Assembly (NCBI GenBank): GCA_964036315.1
Contig: OZ038517.1
Location: 51,206,455-51,270,454 of the forward strand
Length of the DNA: 64,000 nucleotides
From: Acanthosepion esculentum
Lineage: Eukaryota > Mollusca > Cephalopoda > Sepiida > Sepiidae
Direction: 5' to 3'
A program made the translations under genes and the position numbers. This document shows, in pieces, positions 40,384-53,290 of the stretch (within the stretch, counting starts at the first letter, position 1; every line of letters starts with the position of its first letter). The notes under the pieces were generated by a model, which did not search any database, was not told the origin of the DNA, and saw only the letters and a list, made by a program, of their open reading frames with translations.

Positions 40384-42480
40384 AATATTAGGAATGGATT
40401 GGAAATTATTTTATTATTAGGAATGAATTGGAAATGGTTTTATTATTAGGAATGTATTGAAAACGATTTTATTATTAGGAATGTATTGGAAATGATTTTA
40501 TTATTAGGAATATTTTGAAAGTGATTTTATTATTAGGAATGAATTGGAAATGGGTTTTGCTATTAGGAATGTATTGAAAACGATTTTATTATTAGGAATG
40601 AATTGGAAATGGTTTTATTATTAGGAATGTATTGAAAACGATTTAATTATTAGGAATGAATTGGAAATGGTTTTATTATTAGGAATGTATTGAAAACGAT
40701 TTTATTATTAGGAATGAATTGGAAATGGTTTTATTATTAGGAATGTATTGAAAACGATTTAATTATTAGGAATGAATTGGAAATGGTTTTATTATTAGGA
40801 ATGTATTGAAAACGATTTTATTATTAGGAATGAATTGGAAATGGTTTTATTATTAGGAATGTATTGAAAACGATTTTATTATTAGGAATGAATTGGAAAT
40901 GGTTTTATTATTAGGAATGTATTGAAAACGATTTAATTATTAGGAATGAATTGGAAATGGTTTTATTATTAGGAACGTATTGAAACGATTTTATTATTAG
41001 GAATGAATTGGAAATGGTTTTATTATTAGGAATGTATTGAAAACGATTTAATTATTAGGAATGAATTGGAAATGGTTTTATTATTAGGAATGTATTGAAA
41101 ACGATTTTATTATTAGGAATGAATTGGAAATGGTTTTATTATTAGGAATGTATTGAAAACGATTTAATTATTAGGAATGAATTGGAAATGGTTTTATTAT
41201 TAGGAATGTATTGAAACGATTTTATTATTAGGAATGAATTGGAAATGGTTTTATTATTAGGAATGTATTGAAAACGATTTAATTATTAGGAATGAATTGG
41301 AAATGGTTTTATTATTAGGAATGTATTGAAAACGATTTTATTATTAGGAATGAATTGGAAATGGTTTTATTATTAGGAATGTATTGAAAACGATTTTATT
41401 ATTAGGAATGAATTGGAAATGGTTTTATTGTTAGGAATGTATTGAAAACGATTTAATTATTAGGAATGAATTGGAAATGGTTTTATTATTAGGAATGTAT
41501 TGAAAACGATTTTATTATTAGGAATGAATTGGAAATGGTTTTATTATTAGGAATGTATTGAAAACGATTTTATTATTAGGAATGAATTGGTAATGGTTTT
41601 ATTATTAGGAATGTATTGAAAACGATTTTATTATTAGGAATGAATTGGAAATGGTTTTATTATTAGGAATGTATTGAAAACGATTTTATTATTAGGAATG
41701 AATTGGAAATGGTTTTATTGTTAGGAATGTATTGAAAACGATTTAATTATTAGGAATGAATTGGAAATGGTTTTATTATTAGGAATGTATTGAAAACGAT
41801 TTTATTATTAGGAATGAATTGGAAATGGTTTTATTATTAGGAATGTATTGAAAACGATTTTATTATTAGGAATGAATTGGTAATGGTTTTATTATTAGGA
41901 ATGTATTGGGAATGATTTTATTATTAGAAATGAATTCGGAATGATTTTACTATTAGGAATGAATTGGAAATGATTTTACTATTAGAAATGTATTGAAAAC
42001 GATTTTATTATTAGGAATGAATTGGAATGTTTTTATTATTAGGAATAAATTGGAAATGGTTTTATTATTAGGAATGTATTGAAACTGGTTTTATTATTAG
42101 GAATGTATTGAAAACGATTATATTTTTAGGAATGTATTGAAAACGATTTTATTATTAGGAATGTATTGGAAATGATTTTATTATTAGAAATGAATTGGGA
42201 ATGATTTTACTATTAGGAATGAATTGGAAATGATTTTACTATTAGAAATGTATTGAAAACGATTTTATTATTAGGAATAAATTGGAATGTTTTTATTATT
42301 AGGAATAAATTGGAAATGGTTTTATTATTAGGAATGTATTGGAAATGGATTTATTATTAGGAATGAATTGGAAACGATTTTACTATTAAGAATTCATTGG
42401 AAATGATTTTACTATTAGGAATGAATTGGAAATAATTTTACTATTAGGAATGAATTGGAATTGATTTTCTATAATAAGTA
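40384..42480 (+). repeat. 29-bp satellite, mostly in 58-bp dimers
   Basis: Alternating units ATTATTAGGAATGAATTGG+AAATGGTTTT and ATTATTAGGAATGTATTGA+AAACGATTTT, each 29 bp, about 70 units. The middle is very regular; the right end (after 41900) decays into single diverged units. The same unit occurs at 59.8-60.2 kb (reverse) and 60.9-61.2 kb (forward). Confidence 0.97.
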
Positions 42481-43525
42481 TTAAAATAATTTTATCATAG
42501 AATGCATAACAATTATTTGACTATAGACATGCATTGCAAATGATTTTAATACAGACATTCATAATAAATTATTGAACTATAGAAATGTATTGTGATTGAC
42601 TATAGAATTGCGCTGTAAATAACTTGCCCATTGTAACTGTTTAGACTATTGACATGCAATGAATGTGATTTATTATAGAATTGCACGCAACCAATTTTAC
42701 TCTCGAAATGCGTTCTTACATTGATGTAATTTTGAAGTGGAAGGATATCGAATGATTTTTACTTAAAACAATGATTCTAACCTTCTAACAGAACATTTTA
42801 AATAGTTTTAAAACTTCAAACTCAAAAGTTGAGCAAAATGTGCCTACACACGCGTAGATATATATATATATAGATACATATATATAAGTGTGCAGAACTA
42901 CTTAAAAAAAAAAAAGAAAAAAAACATAAAAACAAATGCGATAAAAAACAAAAAAATAAAAAACGGGAAATCCTGATTTATATTTATAGATGTCATGTAC
43001 AAAATTATAGACGTAAGGTAGGGGTCTTAATATTTTCAGGACAGCTAAAAATAGAGCCAACGCCCATTTTTCTTTCACGCCCCCCCCTCTCACCGACCAG
43101 TATATGTCATATTATACACTGACTCCTCGTTCTTTCTCTTTTCTGCGTTGCTATGGAAATTGCGTAATTCATCGCCCTGTCACGGTCATATGACTCAAAT
43201 GGACGATTCACTTTTTTTTCGGCCCTATCCCAAAATAAAACATGATATCATTAGTATGTGACAAATACAGGAATAGAACCCGCCCTCCTAGCCACGTTTC
43301 CCTGTTTCTGTTTTTTTCCGCTACCAAACATAGAAACAGACAGTTCCGACGTTTTGATAATGGTTCCAAGGCGCGTGAATAATGATGCTGGCAATTCCAA
43401 GCTTGACAAAAAGAAGTCGTGAAGGGCTGTCTTTAAACAAAAAAATGTTCGCCAATTAAAAAAGAAGTGCTATGGTGAGGTTGCTAAGATCTACGCGTAG
43501 AGCAAAATTCACTCACTCACTCACT
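42481..43525. other. Unassigned
   Basis: A short TA run near 42858, A-rich stretches, and a more balanced unassigned part (43080-43470). No gene supported. Confidence 0.5.
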
Positions 43526-44499
<974 letters not shown>

Positions 44500-44520
<21 letters not shown>

Positions 44521-44534
44521 GAATATGATATAGC

Positions 44535-44599
<65 letters not shown>

Positions 44600-44643
44600 C
44601 ATTAAGGATATCAGCCCGACCATGAAGAATGTGATATAGCCTT

Positions 44644-44717
<74 letters not shown>

Positions 44718-44720
44718 AAT
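44500..44720 (+). repeat. Duplicated CCCGACCATGAAGAAT unit with (TA)n
   Basis: GCCCGACCATGAAGAATATG..GCCTTTA(TA)n occurs twice (44508 and 44612), each followed by a long TA run. Confidence 0.9.
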
Positions 44721-44807
44721 AAAAACAGACCACTTTAAGGTTCCATATAATAAATTATTTCACCACAGCCCTTCCAAAGGACAGTGGATCATCAGATTTA
44801 TTTCCTA

Positions 44808-44815
<8 letters not shown>
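44721..44815 (-). mobile_element. Penelope-like 3' tail candidate
   Basis: The minus strand reads CTGATGATCCACTGTCC, GGAAGGGCTGTGGTGAAAT, then AATTTATTATATGGAACC. The CTGATGA..hairpin..GAAA layout and TA-run flanks resemble the Penelope tail at 19.4 kb. Confidence 0.45.
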
Positions 44816-44862
<47 letters not shown>

Positions 44863-44900
44863 TATATATATATAAATATATATATAAATATATTATAATA
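44812..44900 (+). repeat. (TA)n / (TATAAA)n
   Basis: TA runs with AAA interruptions. Confidence 0.95.
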
Positions 44901-45440
44901 TTTTTTGCTTTTAAAAATATGATTCCTTCGCTACATAAGAGTTCTCATGTTTCAAAAGCGAGAGCCGAGACCCCTAACATAATTTTTGAAGTTATGTAGA
45001 GTTAAGGTGCCTGGACCCGCTTCCTTGTCAAGCGAGAATTTGGGAATAAGCTATCTTTTGGTTAGCGCGTGTTTATAAGTGCGGTCTCATTGGAACATTA
45101 GTTGTTATGGAAACGGCTAGGGTCGGCCATTTTGTTTTCCTTCGACTATTTATTTATTTTCTTTGTTTACTGATGTTCACCCAATACAATACTGATTTTT
45201 TATCCCAGTGTTATACTTCGAGTAACTACGAGCTTATAGGAGCCTTATAAAAATTATCCCAACGGTTATTGGATAACCGATAATGGCTATGTTTTAAATG
45301 ATTCTCGTAGTAGAAACAGTCGTGAATCCGAATGTAGTCTTTTCTGGTTATTTTATAATGTTGTTTATTAACATTTTCTACTCATTATCTATTATTGATT
45401 ACTTTATTACTTATTATTATTATTATTATTATTATTTTTA
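44901..45440. other. Unassigned
   Basis: GGGTCGGCCATTTTGTTTTC at about 45120 recalls the repeat at 50.6 and 56.0 kb. Nothing else. Confidence 0.4.
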
Positions 45441-46440
45441 TTTCCTTTGATTTCTGGCGTTTACACATTTCTTTCCGGGTCCCGCCCAGGGACCTAAGGT
45501 TAGAAATGATATCATGACACTTTTCACTGCAAAAACAAAAAAAAGAAAAAAATTACATAGATAAAGCCCTTCGTAAAGTGTGGGCTCTACTTGTGAGAAC
45601 AATTTTTTGTATCTCTTTGAGGCATGGACTTCCAGGAATCCCTTCAATTAGTCTACTGGAATCATTTCCAACCAATCCGAGGGCTCTAACTATAACAAGG
45701 ATTGTTGATGTTCCCATGTGCCACATTTTCGAGATTTCTATTTCCAGGTCCTTGTATTTTGACAGCTTTTTGAATATCTTCAAAGATACATTGCAGTCTG
45801 CAGGGACTGCCATATCAATAAGGAGGCACTTTTTGTGTTTGTGGTCTCTAATAACAATGTCTGGGCGGTTGGCTTGGATTGTTCTGTCAGTGTGCATTGT
45901 GTAGTCCCATAAAATTGTAACAAGTCCTATCTCCGTAACCGGGTCTGGGTGGTGTTCATACCAGTTTCTTGCAGTTTCTTCCCCGTAGAAGATGCAGATT
46001 TTCAAGTACAGATATTGGCCCACTCTGTCATGCCGGGTTTCATGCTCAGTGGGTGCCAATACCGTGCAACCTGATAGAAGATGGTCAATTGTTTCTGGAT
46101 ATTTATCACAGAATCTGCATTTTGAACTAACACAATATTTTAGTATATGTGCTCGATAATTTCTAGTTAACAAGCATTGGTCCTGTGCAGCAAGGATAAA
46201 ACATTCAGTTTCAGCTTTCAACCCTGCACGACGTAGCCACTGATGGGTACGGGTTTTGTCTACGTCAGCCTGTTTGGTACGGGCAGAGTATTGGCCATGA
46301 AGAGGTTTATCTTGTCATTCTTTCTGTATCTGGTCGGTTGCATTTGTCTTTGCTTTCTCTTTTAAGTATTTTGAAGCTTCAGACGGTGTATTGTGCTTTA
46401 CTTGTACTTCTGCGCCCATTTGAAACTCCATTATTATTAT
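45441..46440 (-). pseudogene. R2-group LINE C-terminus with restriction-like endonuclease
   Basis: The minus-strand frame from 46441 to 45553 has one in-frame TGA near 46317. Order: MEFQMGAEVQVKH, HGQYSARTKQADVDKTRTHQ, LKAETECFILAAQDQCLLTR, a zinc knuckle CRFCDKYPETIDHLLSGC (C-X2-C-X8-H-X4-C), WYEHHPDPV, then RPDIVIRD..KCLLIDMAVP, the PD-(D/E)XK-type catalytic motif, SKYKDLEIEISKMW and the ending LTSRAHTLRRALSM. This is the RLE-type endonuclease region of R2/NeSL/Hero-like LINEs. The polymerase is missing. The 222 codons of the endonuclease end are intact. 3' UTR to about 45441 with an (ATT)n tail. Confidence 0.88.
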
Positions 46441-46712
46441 TGTTATTATTATTATTTCCTTTGATATCTGCCGTTTACACATTTCTTTCCGGGTCCCGCC
46501 CAGGGACCTAAGGTTAGAAATGGCATCATGACACTTTCCACTGCAAAAAAAAAAGAAGAAAATAATTACATAGATAAAGCCCTTCGTAAAGTGTGGGCTG
46601 TACTTGTCAGAACAATTTTTTGTATCTCTTTGAGGCATGGACTTCCAGGGATCCCTTCAATCAGCCTAGTGGTATCTTTTCCAACCAGTCCAAGGGCTCC
46701 AACTACAATATG
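46441..46712 (-). pseudogene. Second R2-group LINE 3' end, tandem copy
   Basis: Near-identical to 45436-45690: GAGGCATGGACTTCCAGG, GTGTGGGCTGTACTTGTCAG, CCAGGGACCTAAGGTTAG, ending in an (ATT)n tail at 46430-46455. It lies head to tail with the longer copy, with only the tail between. Confidence 0.88.
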
Positions 46713-47225
46713 AATTTATTATTATTATTAATATTATTATTAATTAAACAATTGACAGAAGAATGAAAAAAAAAATGACCTCTTAGAGTCATTGAAAAAG
46801 AATGGAATCAGTTATCAAACTTATACTTTAAGAAACTATAGCAACGAATGCCAAAATTTGTGCTGCAGTAATCAAGGTTAAAGGAGGATATTTTGACGAG
46901 AGCAAAATTTAACCATAAAATGCTTTTTTCTTTTTCATAATAAAATTTCTAATAAGAAATCATGTTTCACTTTTTTTTAAAACGATATATAATAATTATT
47001 TAAAGTACAAAACAACTACTTTTGGGCTAATTTTAAAAATTACTCGAGATGGCCTCAAACTTTTGAACTTTAGTGTGTGTGTAGAAATCGCCGCATCGGG
47101 ACCCACGATTACTCTTACCCATTAGCCTATAGAATAATTTGAAACTTAACCGTTACCGCTTACCCAATAACCATAAGGATAATACAATAATTCTTATTAC
47201 CCATAATGCACCAGGTATTTACTTG
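46713..47225. other. Unassigned
   Basis: AT-rich, no element seen apart from a short ATT run near 46717. Confidence 0.45.
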
Positions 47226-47572
47226 ACCCCCCACTGAGTCAGGTTGTGACACAAGGTCGGTTTTTAACGTGGGGACCCGAGTGTTTTCACCCGGGCCGCT
47301 GGTCTTGGATGGTCATAGCTTGTCCAAGCTGGTCAGAGCTGGTCTAAGCTAGTCATAGCTGGTCTTAGCTTGGCCAAGCTGATCATAGCTAGTCTTGGCT
47401 TGTCCAGGCCGGAGCCGGTCCAAGCTAGTCGTAGCCGTGATAATACCAGCGCAGGGACGAATCCCTACACCAGGCAAGTATCAAATGACGCTCTCAGCCA
47501 AAAGGCCGACAAAGCGAGCGATCTGAGAACAGATACTACAGTTTGATCCTGGCCTTCCGGCCGAGCAGCGTC
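47226..47572 (-). mobile_element. SINE with tandem U2- and U1-like snRNA heads
   Basis: Minus strand, in order: (a) 47570-47522, GCTGCTCGGCC..GGCC then GGATCAA..GTAGTATCTGTTCT, which aligns with U2 snRNA positions 1-47 including the branch-site recognition region (14 consecutive matches, GTAGTATCTGTTCT); (b) 47524-47488, ATCGCT..TCGGCCTTTTGGCTGAGA, a second U2 5' end with the stem-loop I sequence exact; (c) 47482-47435, ATACTTGCCTGG, the U1 5' end with one change; (d) 'agctggtcnnagct' 12-bp-type repeats; (e) hairpin CCCGGGTG..CGAGTG-like; (f) tail CTTGTGTCACAACCTGACTC, AGTGGGGGGTCAAGTAAAT. Parts c-f match 29400-29600. Confidence 0.82.
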
Positions 47573-47695
47573 AACCCATAATGCATCATTGACCATATGT
47601 AAATAGTCGATACAAACTACAAAACACATGGTCTTAAAACAGATAGACAGGTGTTGACCTCGGCGTCCATTTTTATAATCTAATATCTTATAACA
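47573..47695. other. Unassigned
   Basis: Short flank between the SINE and a LINE tail. Confidence 0.4.
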
Positions 47696-47960
47696 TCGGA
47701 TTGCAGTTGAATTGGTTAGATGTAGCCATAAGTTCTATGCTAAAAGTTTCTTTTCTCTCGCTTCTCGCTTGTGGAACTCTCTTACGGCTTCTTGCTTTCC
47801 AGTCAATTTTGATCTTCAAAAATGTAAATGTAATGCTAATCGTTAACTATTGTCTTCCTGATTACACTTCTATTGTTCTCGCCCCCAGCTATGCTTCTGT
47901 TTTCTAATTATTTCACACCCAGCAACACCGTTGTGTCTTTATTGGCTTACATGGAATGAA
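47696..47960 (+). pseudogene. LINE 3' end, YCCHIW family
   Basis: CGCTTGTGGAACTCTCTTAC (LWNSL), TTGATCTTCAAAAATGTAAA (LIFKNVN), TTGTGTCTTTATTGGCTTAC and ATGGAATGAATTCGATTAAA. Paralogue of 9600-9840. Confidence 0.75.
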
Positions 47961-48128
47961 TTCGATTAAAAAAATGTATATTTTGTCAATCTAGAGTCCC
48001 TTTATGAGATATGCTACGAGCATTGGCGTAATCTCGACCGGTTCACGTTTTCTGTTAATGTTATGCTACCTGAGACGACATACTTAGGGATTGTCAGATT
48101 AGGAAATGAGAAATACGAGAAACTTATA
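47961..48128. other. Unassigned
   Basis: No element recognised before the TATC satellite. Confidence 0.4.
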
Positions 48129-48192
<64 letters not shown>

Positions 48193-48239
48193 GACTCTTC
48201 ATATCTATCTATCTATCTATCTATCTATCTGACTCTTCA

Positions 48240-48300
<61 letters not shown>

Positions 48301-48309
48301 GACTCTTCA

Positions 48310-48354
<45 letters not shown>

Positions 48355-48363
48355 GACTCTTCA

Positions 48364-48400
<37 letters not shown>

Positions 48401-48409
48401 GACTCTTCA

Positions 48410-48446
<37 letters not shown>

Positions 48447-48455
48447 GACTCTTCA

Positions 48456-48492
<37 letters not shown>

Positions 48493-48501
48493 GACTCTTC
48501 A

Positions 48502-48542
<41 letters not shown>

Positions 48543-48551
48543 GACTCTTCA

Positions 48552-48588
<37 letters not shown>

Positions 48589-48597
48589 GACTCTTCA

Positions 48598-48650
<53 letters not shown>

Positions 48651-48659
48651 GACTCTTCA

Positions 48660-48712
<53 letters not shown>

Positions 48713-48721
48713 GACTCTTCA

Positions 48722-48766
<45 letters not shown>

Positions 48767-48775
48767 GACTCTTCA

Positions 48776-48832
<57 letters not shown>

Positions 48833-48841
48833 GACTCTTCA

Positions 48842-48878
<37 letters not shown>

Positions 48879-48887
48879 GACTCTTCA

Positions 48888-48944
<57 letters not shown>

Positions 48945-48987
48945 GACTCTTCATATCTATCTATCTATCTATCTATCTGACTCTTCA

Positions 48988-49056
<69 letters not shown>

Positions 49057-49065
49057 GACTCTTCA

Positions 49066-49098
<33 letters not shown>

Positions 49099-49107
49099 GA
49101 CTCTTCA

Positions 49108-49152
<45 letters not shown>

Positions 49153-49161
49153 GACTCTTCA

Positions 49162-49214
<53 letters not shown>

Positions 49215-49223
49215 GACTCTTCA

Positions 49224-49264
<41 letters not shown>

Positions 49265-49375
49265 GACTCTTCATATCTATCTATCTATCTATCTATTTGA
49301 CTCTTCATATCTATCTATCTATCTATCTGACTCTTCATATCTATCTATCTATCTATCTATCTATCTGACTCTTCA

Positions 49376-49420
<45 letters not shown>

Positions 49421-49429
49421 GACTCTTCA

Positions 49430-49478
<49 letters not shown>

Positions 49479-49487
49479 GACTCTTCA

Positions 49488-49550
<63 letters not shown>

Positions 49551-49580
49551 AGATAGATAGATAGATAGATAGATATTAAT
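48129..49580 (+). repeat. (TATC)n satellite punctuated by GACTCTTCA
   Basis: About 1.45 kb of TATC runs of 4-17 units, separated by TGACTCTTCATA at roughly 30 places. The spacer sequence is almost invariant while run lengths vary. The right end flips at 49549 to (GATA)n, a short inverted repeat. Confidence 0.98.
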
Positions 49581-51095
49581 AGACTGAGATAGATAGATAT
49601 GCAGACCAATTATATTATATATGAAAGGAGAGACGTAAGTCAAAATCAAAAAAATGATCTTAATGTGTTATGAGGAAAATAAAAGTAAAATAATTTGAAA
49701 ATTATTTAATATACGCTAAGAAAAAGAAATTCTGTAAAATTGAAATCATTTGAACATGTATCATACAGACAATAGAGAAATTAACACGTCAGATTTGTGG
49801 AAACTTTTAGCAACACTCGTTCCTCGTTACATTTGGGTTATTTTCATAAAAAAATCTGAGAAAAGAAAGTTTAATTATAAAGTTACAATCAAGAACCGTA
49901 CGAAGGTAGTAAAAATATGTTTTTATCACGAAATCTGAAAAGGAACTAAATAAAATAAGAGACATTTGGGGGTGTCCTTGAGCGGCCAGTACGGGACAAG
50001 GGACAACATTATCCAATACGAGACATGCCCAGTATATATGTGACATCTGGAAACCCTAGACATACTCGAAGAAGGCCATTCCATGCATAAAATGTATAAT
50101 TCTCTAAATACACGTATAAAATTTAATTTGATTCTTTTTTAACTGCAGCTAAAATTTACGATTTTAAATGTATATTTAACGTTTAGTTTTTCACTATATC
50201 AGATTTGACACAGCTTCTTTTTTTAACAATGAACCCGCTAATGACTTACGAAAATGTTGTAGCCCACTTTCAAATGTCAAATAAAACGTTTTACAGATCT
50301 GAACGCTGTTTTATATTGGTCTCATATTACCATTAAGAAAACCATCTTTTGTGTGACTTTTTTTTTTTCATTGCACGCCCCTTTCTTTTCGTTCAAATGA
50401 AAAGCAACAGATGTTTAATGTGGGTCTCATTTTAAAACTTTTGCAGAAAAGTCAACTAGATAGCCCGTATCAACAACATACTATTTTCCGACAAATAAAC
50501 ATGACTTAGCGGAACCAAAAAACAAAAAAAAAAGTACTAAAACCCAAAAACCAAAAACGAACGAGTGCCTGCATTGAGACAGCAATGGATGAATGAATGA
50601 TTGAAACAGACGACAGATGTCGGCCATATTCTACTTAAAACCATCTGATCGACTGAAGGATGATTACGTCACTGAAAATGCATATTTCTCTCGGACTTTA
50701 AGGAAGGAGACATCAGGCATGCTTAAAAACGTGAAGGAAATCATTCCCAGATGCCAGTCTTTTAGTAGTCATTGGAATTTTCTGATACCATTTTAAGCAC
50801 TAAAACTAACAAATTGTATAAGTTACAAGAAGCTACTGAGTAACATTTTTTTTAAATAAAAGAAGACTATCGGCTGACAAGGAGATGAAAATAAAAAAAA
50901 ATTAAATATTAGAATAAATATTATCTTGAATTTATTATCAAATTATGATTGTTAAATATTAGTTTTTGACTGGTATTTCTTGCATCTTAATTTCACTTGC
51001 TTTCCACTTCGGTTTATTAGAACGTCATTATACAGTCAATTCCTTACATTCCGGCCTTGACAGTCTGTTTCATGCTTAAAAGCAATCATCACTCC
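49581..51095. other. Unassigned; one dispersed repeat at 50575-50790
   Basis: No gene supported. A block near 50590-50780 (ACAGACGACAGATGTCGGCC, GATTACGTCACTGAAAA, TCATTCCCAGATGCCAG) is shared with 55960-56175. Confidence 0.45.
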
Positions 51096-51795
51096 ATGTG
51101 TTTTGGTAGGATTATTTATTTATTTATTTGGTAAGACTATTTATTTATTTAAGACTATTTATTAATTAATTCATTTATTTATTAATGTATTATTTATTTA
51201 TTTATCATTATTTATTATTGGTATTTATTATTCTTTATTAATATTTCTTTATTATTATTTATTAATTATTGTTTATTATTTATTATTATTTATTTTATTA
51301 TTATTTATTTTATTATTATTTATTAATATTTATTTATTATTATTTATTTTATTATTATTTATTTATTATTATTTATTTGTTATTATTTATTAATATTTAT
51401 TTATTATTTATTATTATCTATTATTATTTGTTATTAATTTATTATTATTTATTAATATTTATTTATTTATTATTATTTATTTTATTATTATTTGTTTATT
51501 ATTATTTATTAATATTTATTTATTATTTATTATTATCTATTATTATTTATTATTAATTTATTATTATTTATTAATATTTATTTATTATTATTTATTTTAT
51601 TATTATTTATTAATATTTATTTATTATTATTTATTTTATTATTATTTATTTATTATTATTTATTTGTTATTATTTATTAATATTTATTTATTATTTATTA
51701 TTATCTATTATTATTTATTATTAATTTATTAAAATTGTTTATTTATTTAAGACTATTTATTTATTTGTTTTGGTAAGGCTATTTATTTTTTTTTA
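51096..51795 (+). repeat. AT-only (TTATTA/TTTATT) low-complexity satellite
   Basis: TATTTATTATTATTTATT with larger blocks repeated (for example TTATTAATATTTATTTATT at least four times). Contains no G or C over long stretches. Confidence 0.95.
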
Positions 51796-51995
51796 CTAAT
51801 GTTCAAGGCCACTTCCGGTAGAGTATTACAAATAAAGGTTGAGATTGTGCTGCACTGATCCTTCAGTAATCCTGTCATGAGAATCAGCATCCACAAATAT
51901 TGGCATTTAACCTGGCTCGTAACCAGAACAAAGGCGTCAATAGCAAATACGCAACTACATTTGGCACCAAGCAGGCCCCACCCCTATCAACCAGT
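51796..51995. other. Unassigned
   Basis: Single-copy-looking flank. No element. Confidence 0.4.
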
Positions 51996-52800
51996 TGGCA
52001 ACATCTGACGAGACGCCATTATCGAGGAATTTGACGAGATATCACGCCATAAATTTCCATGTTTTCTCGCAATTAACGAGATATCGTCACGAGAAAAATA
52101 ATTTATTTTCTTCTTTAGAGCAGCTGACAAGATATCTCCCGGCTGACGAGATTTCCTGCGAGAAATTTCTTTCTCTTGGCGCGACTGGCGAGAAATTTCT
52201 TAGCACTTCTGCTGTACTCTACAAGAGCCAGGTCAGACCAAAAATGGAGTATTGCTGCCAAATCTGGGCTGCCCAGTCTTCACCTGCCTGTCTTGAGAGA
52301 ATTCAAAAGCGTCTACGCGGAGTGATGGAATATTTCCCACCCTACAACCCCTTTCCCACAAGCTAAACGTTGCGAGCCTCTCGTTGCTCTATCGCTATTT
52401 CCATGGCATGTTTTCTGGCGAGCTACATTCCTTAGTCCCACCAGCCACGATCATTACAACTAGGACCCGCCATGCCACGTGCAGAAGTGTGAATTATCCC
52501 CATTCTCTTTATATTCCATTAGTAAGGAGGAAGTTCCATTCAGACAGCCCCAAAACGACTTCTTTGTGGAAAAGAGTCCCGGCAGGATGTTTTCCCAATC
52601 ACTACAATCTTGACCTGTTCAAGTAAACCGTTATCTTTCCTACGTAACCCGATTAACTTCACTTCTTACCTTTTCTTACACACATAAAACACCGCACAAT
52701 AATCCTCTAACTTAAGCCGCTCGTGGTCCTTGTATTGTGCGAAAATTAGTACAATAAATTCAGAATTCACTCATAAAGAAACTTATACATAAACAGCTTA
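51996..52800 (+). pseudogene. LINE 3' end, YCCHIW family, divergent subfamily
   Basis: LYKSQVRPKMEYCCQIWAAQ, LERIQKRLRGVM, LLYRYFHGMFSGELHSLV, TTSLWKRVPAGCFPNHYNLD then LFK and a stop (52623), 3' UTR CTCGTGGTCCTTGTATTGTG and TACAATAAAT. Upstream, 52005-52200 holds short repeats of 'gacgagatatc' and 'gcgagaaatttct' that look like locally duplicated palindromic bits. One frameshift near 52360. Confidence 0.85.
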
Positions 52801-53290
52801 TACAATACGAGCATAGTCCGGTCAGCACTCCTCCTCCTTCTCTTGGACATGAGTAGAGGCTCACACCTTGTTTCTTGTTTAGGAAGGGGTTCCCGGAACT
52901 CGAACTCTTTCTGTCTCTCTCTCTGGCCTCCGTACTAGTGCTGCTGTGTTTCTCCCGTGATGTGCGCAGTCTGTGGCATTACCTCTTCATTCTGAGGGTA
53001 CACGGTTGACAGTTGCCTGGTTGCTGTTTCTGACTGGTAGTTAGGAGCCCTAACTCTTGCGTAGCGTCTTGAGCGGTCGCTCTGATCAACAGTTGTATAA
53101 TATCGGGGTGTCTGTAGTGCCATGTCGCGCATGGAAAGGTGTCCCTGCAGTCACCTCCGGAGGGCAACCCTGAGGCCACATTATGATGCTGGCTGTGCCC
53201 AATTCCCTCTGCCTACGTCACGGTCGATAACCGTCGGCTTCTTTTACCTCAGGCCTTCTCATCTTCCAAACATAATTCCACATGATGACT
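52801..53290 (+). other. Possible 5' region of the long LINE
   Basis: Balanced base composition unlike its surroundings, no repeats seen, leading straight into the LINE endonuclease start. Probably 5' UTR and ORF1-side sequence, but no domain is recognisable. Confidence 0.4.

Noticed and set aside
47226..47572. Genuine U2 snRNA gene
   Set aside because: Only the first 47 or so bases match, followed by a second partial U2 and a U1-like start. No Sm site and no 3' domains.
48129..49580. CRISPR-like alternation of repeat and spacer
   Set aside because: The variable parts are TATC microsatellite of changing length, not unique spacers, and the setting is eukaryotic.
51269..51556. Open frame in AT-only DNA
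   Set aside because: Tyr/Leu/Ile-only translation of TTATTA repeats.
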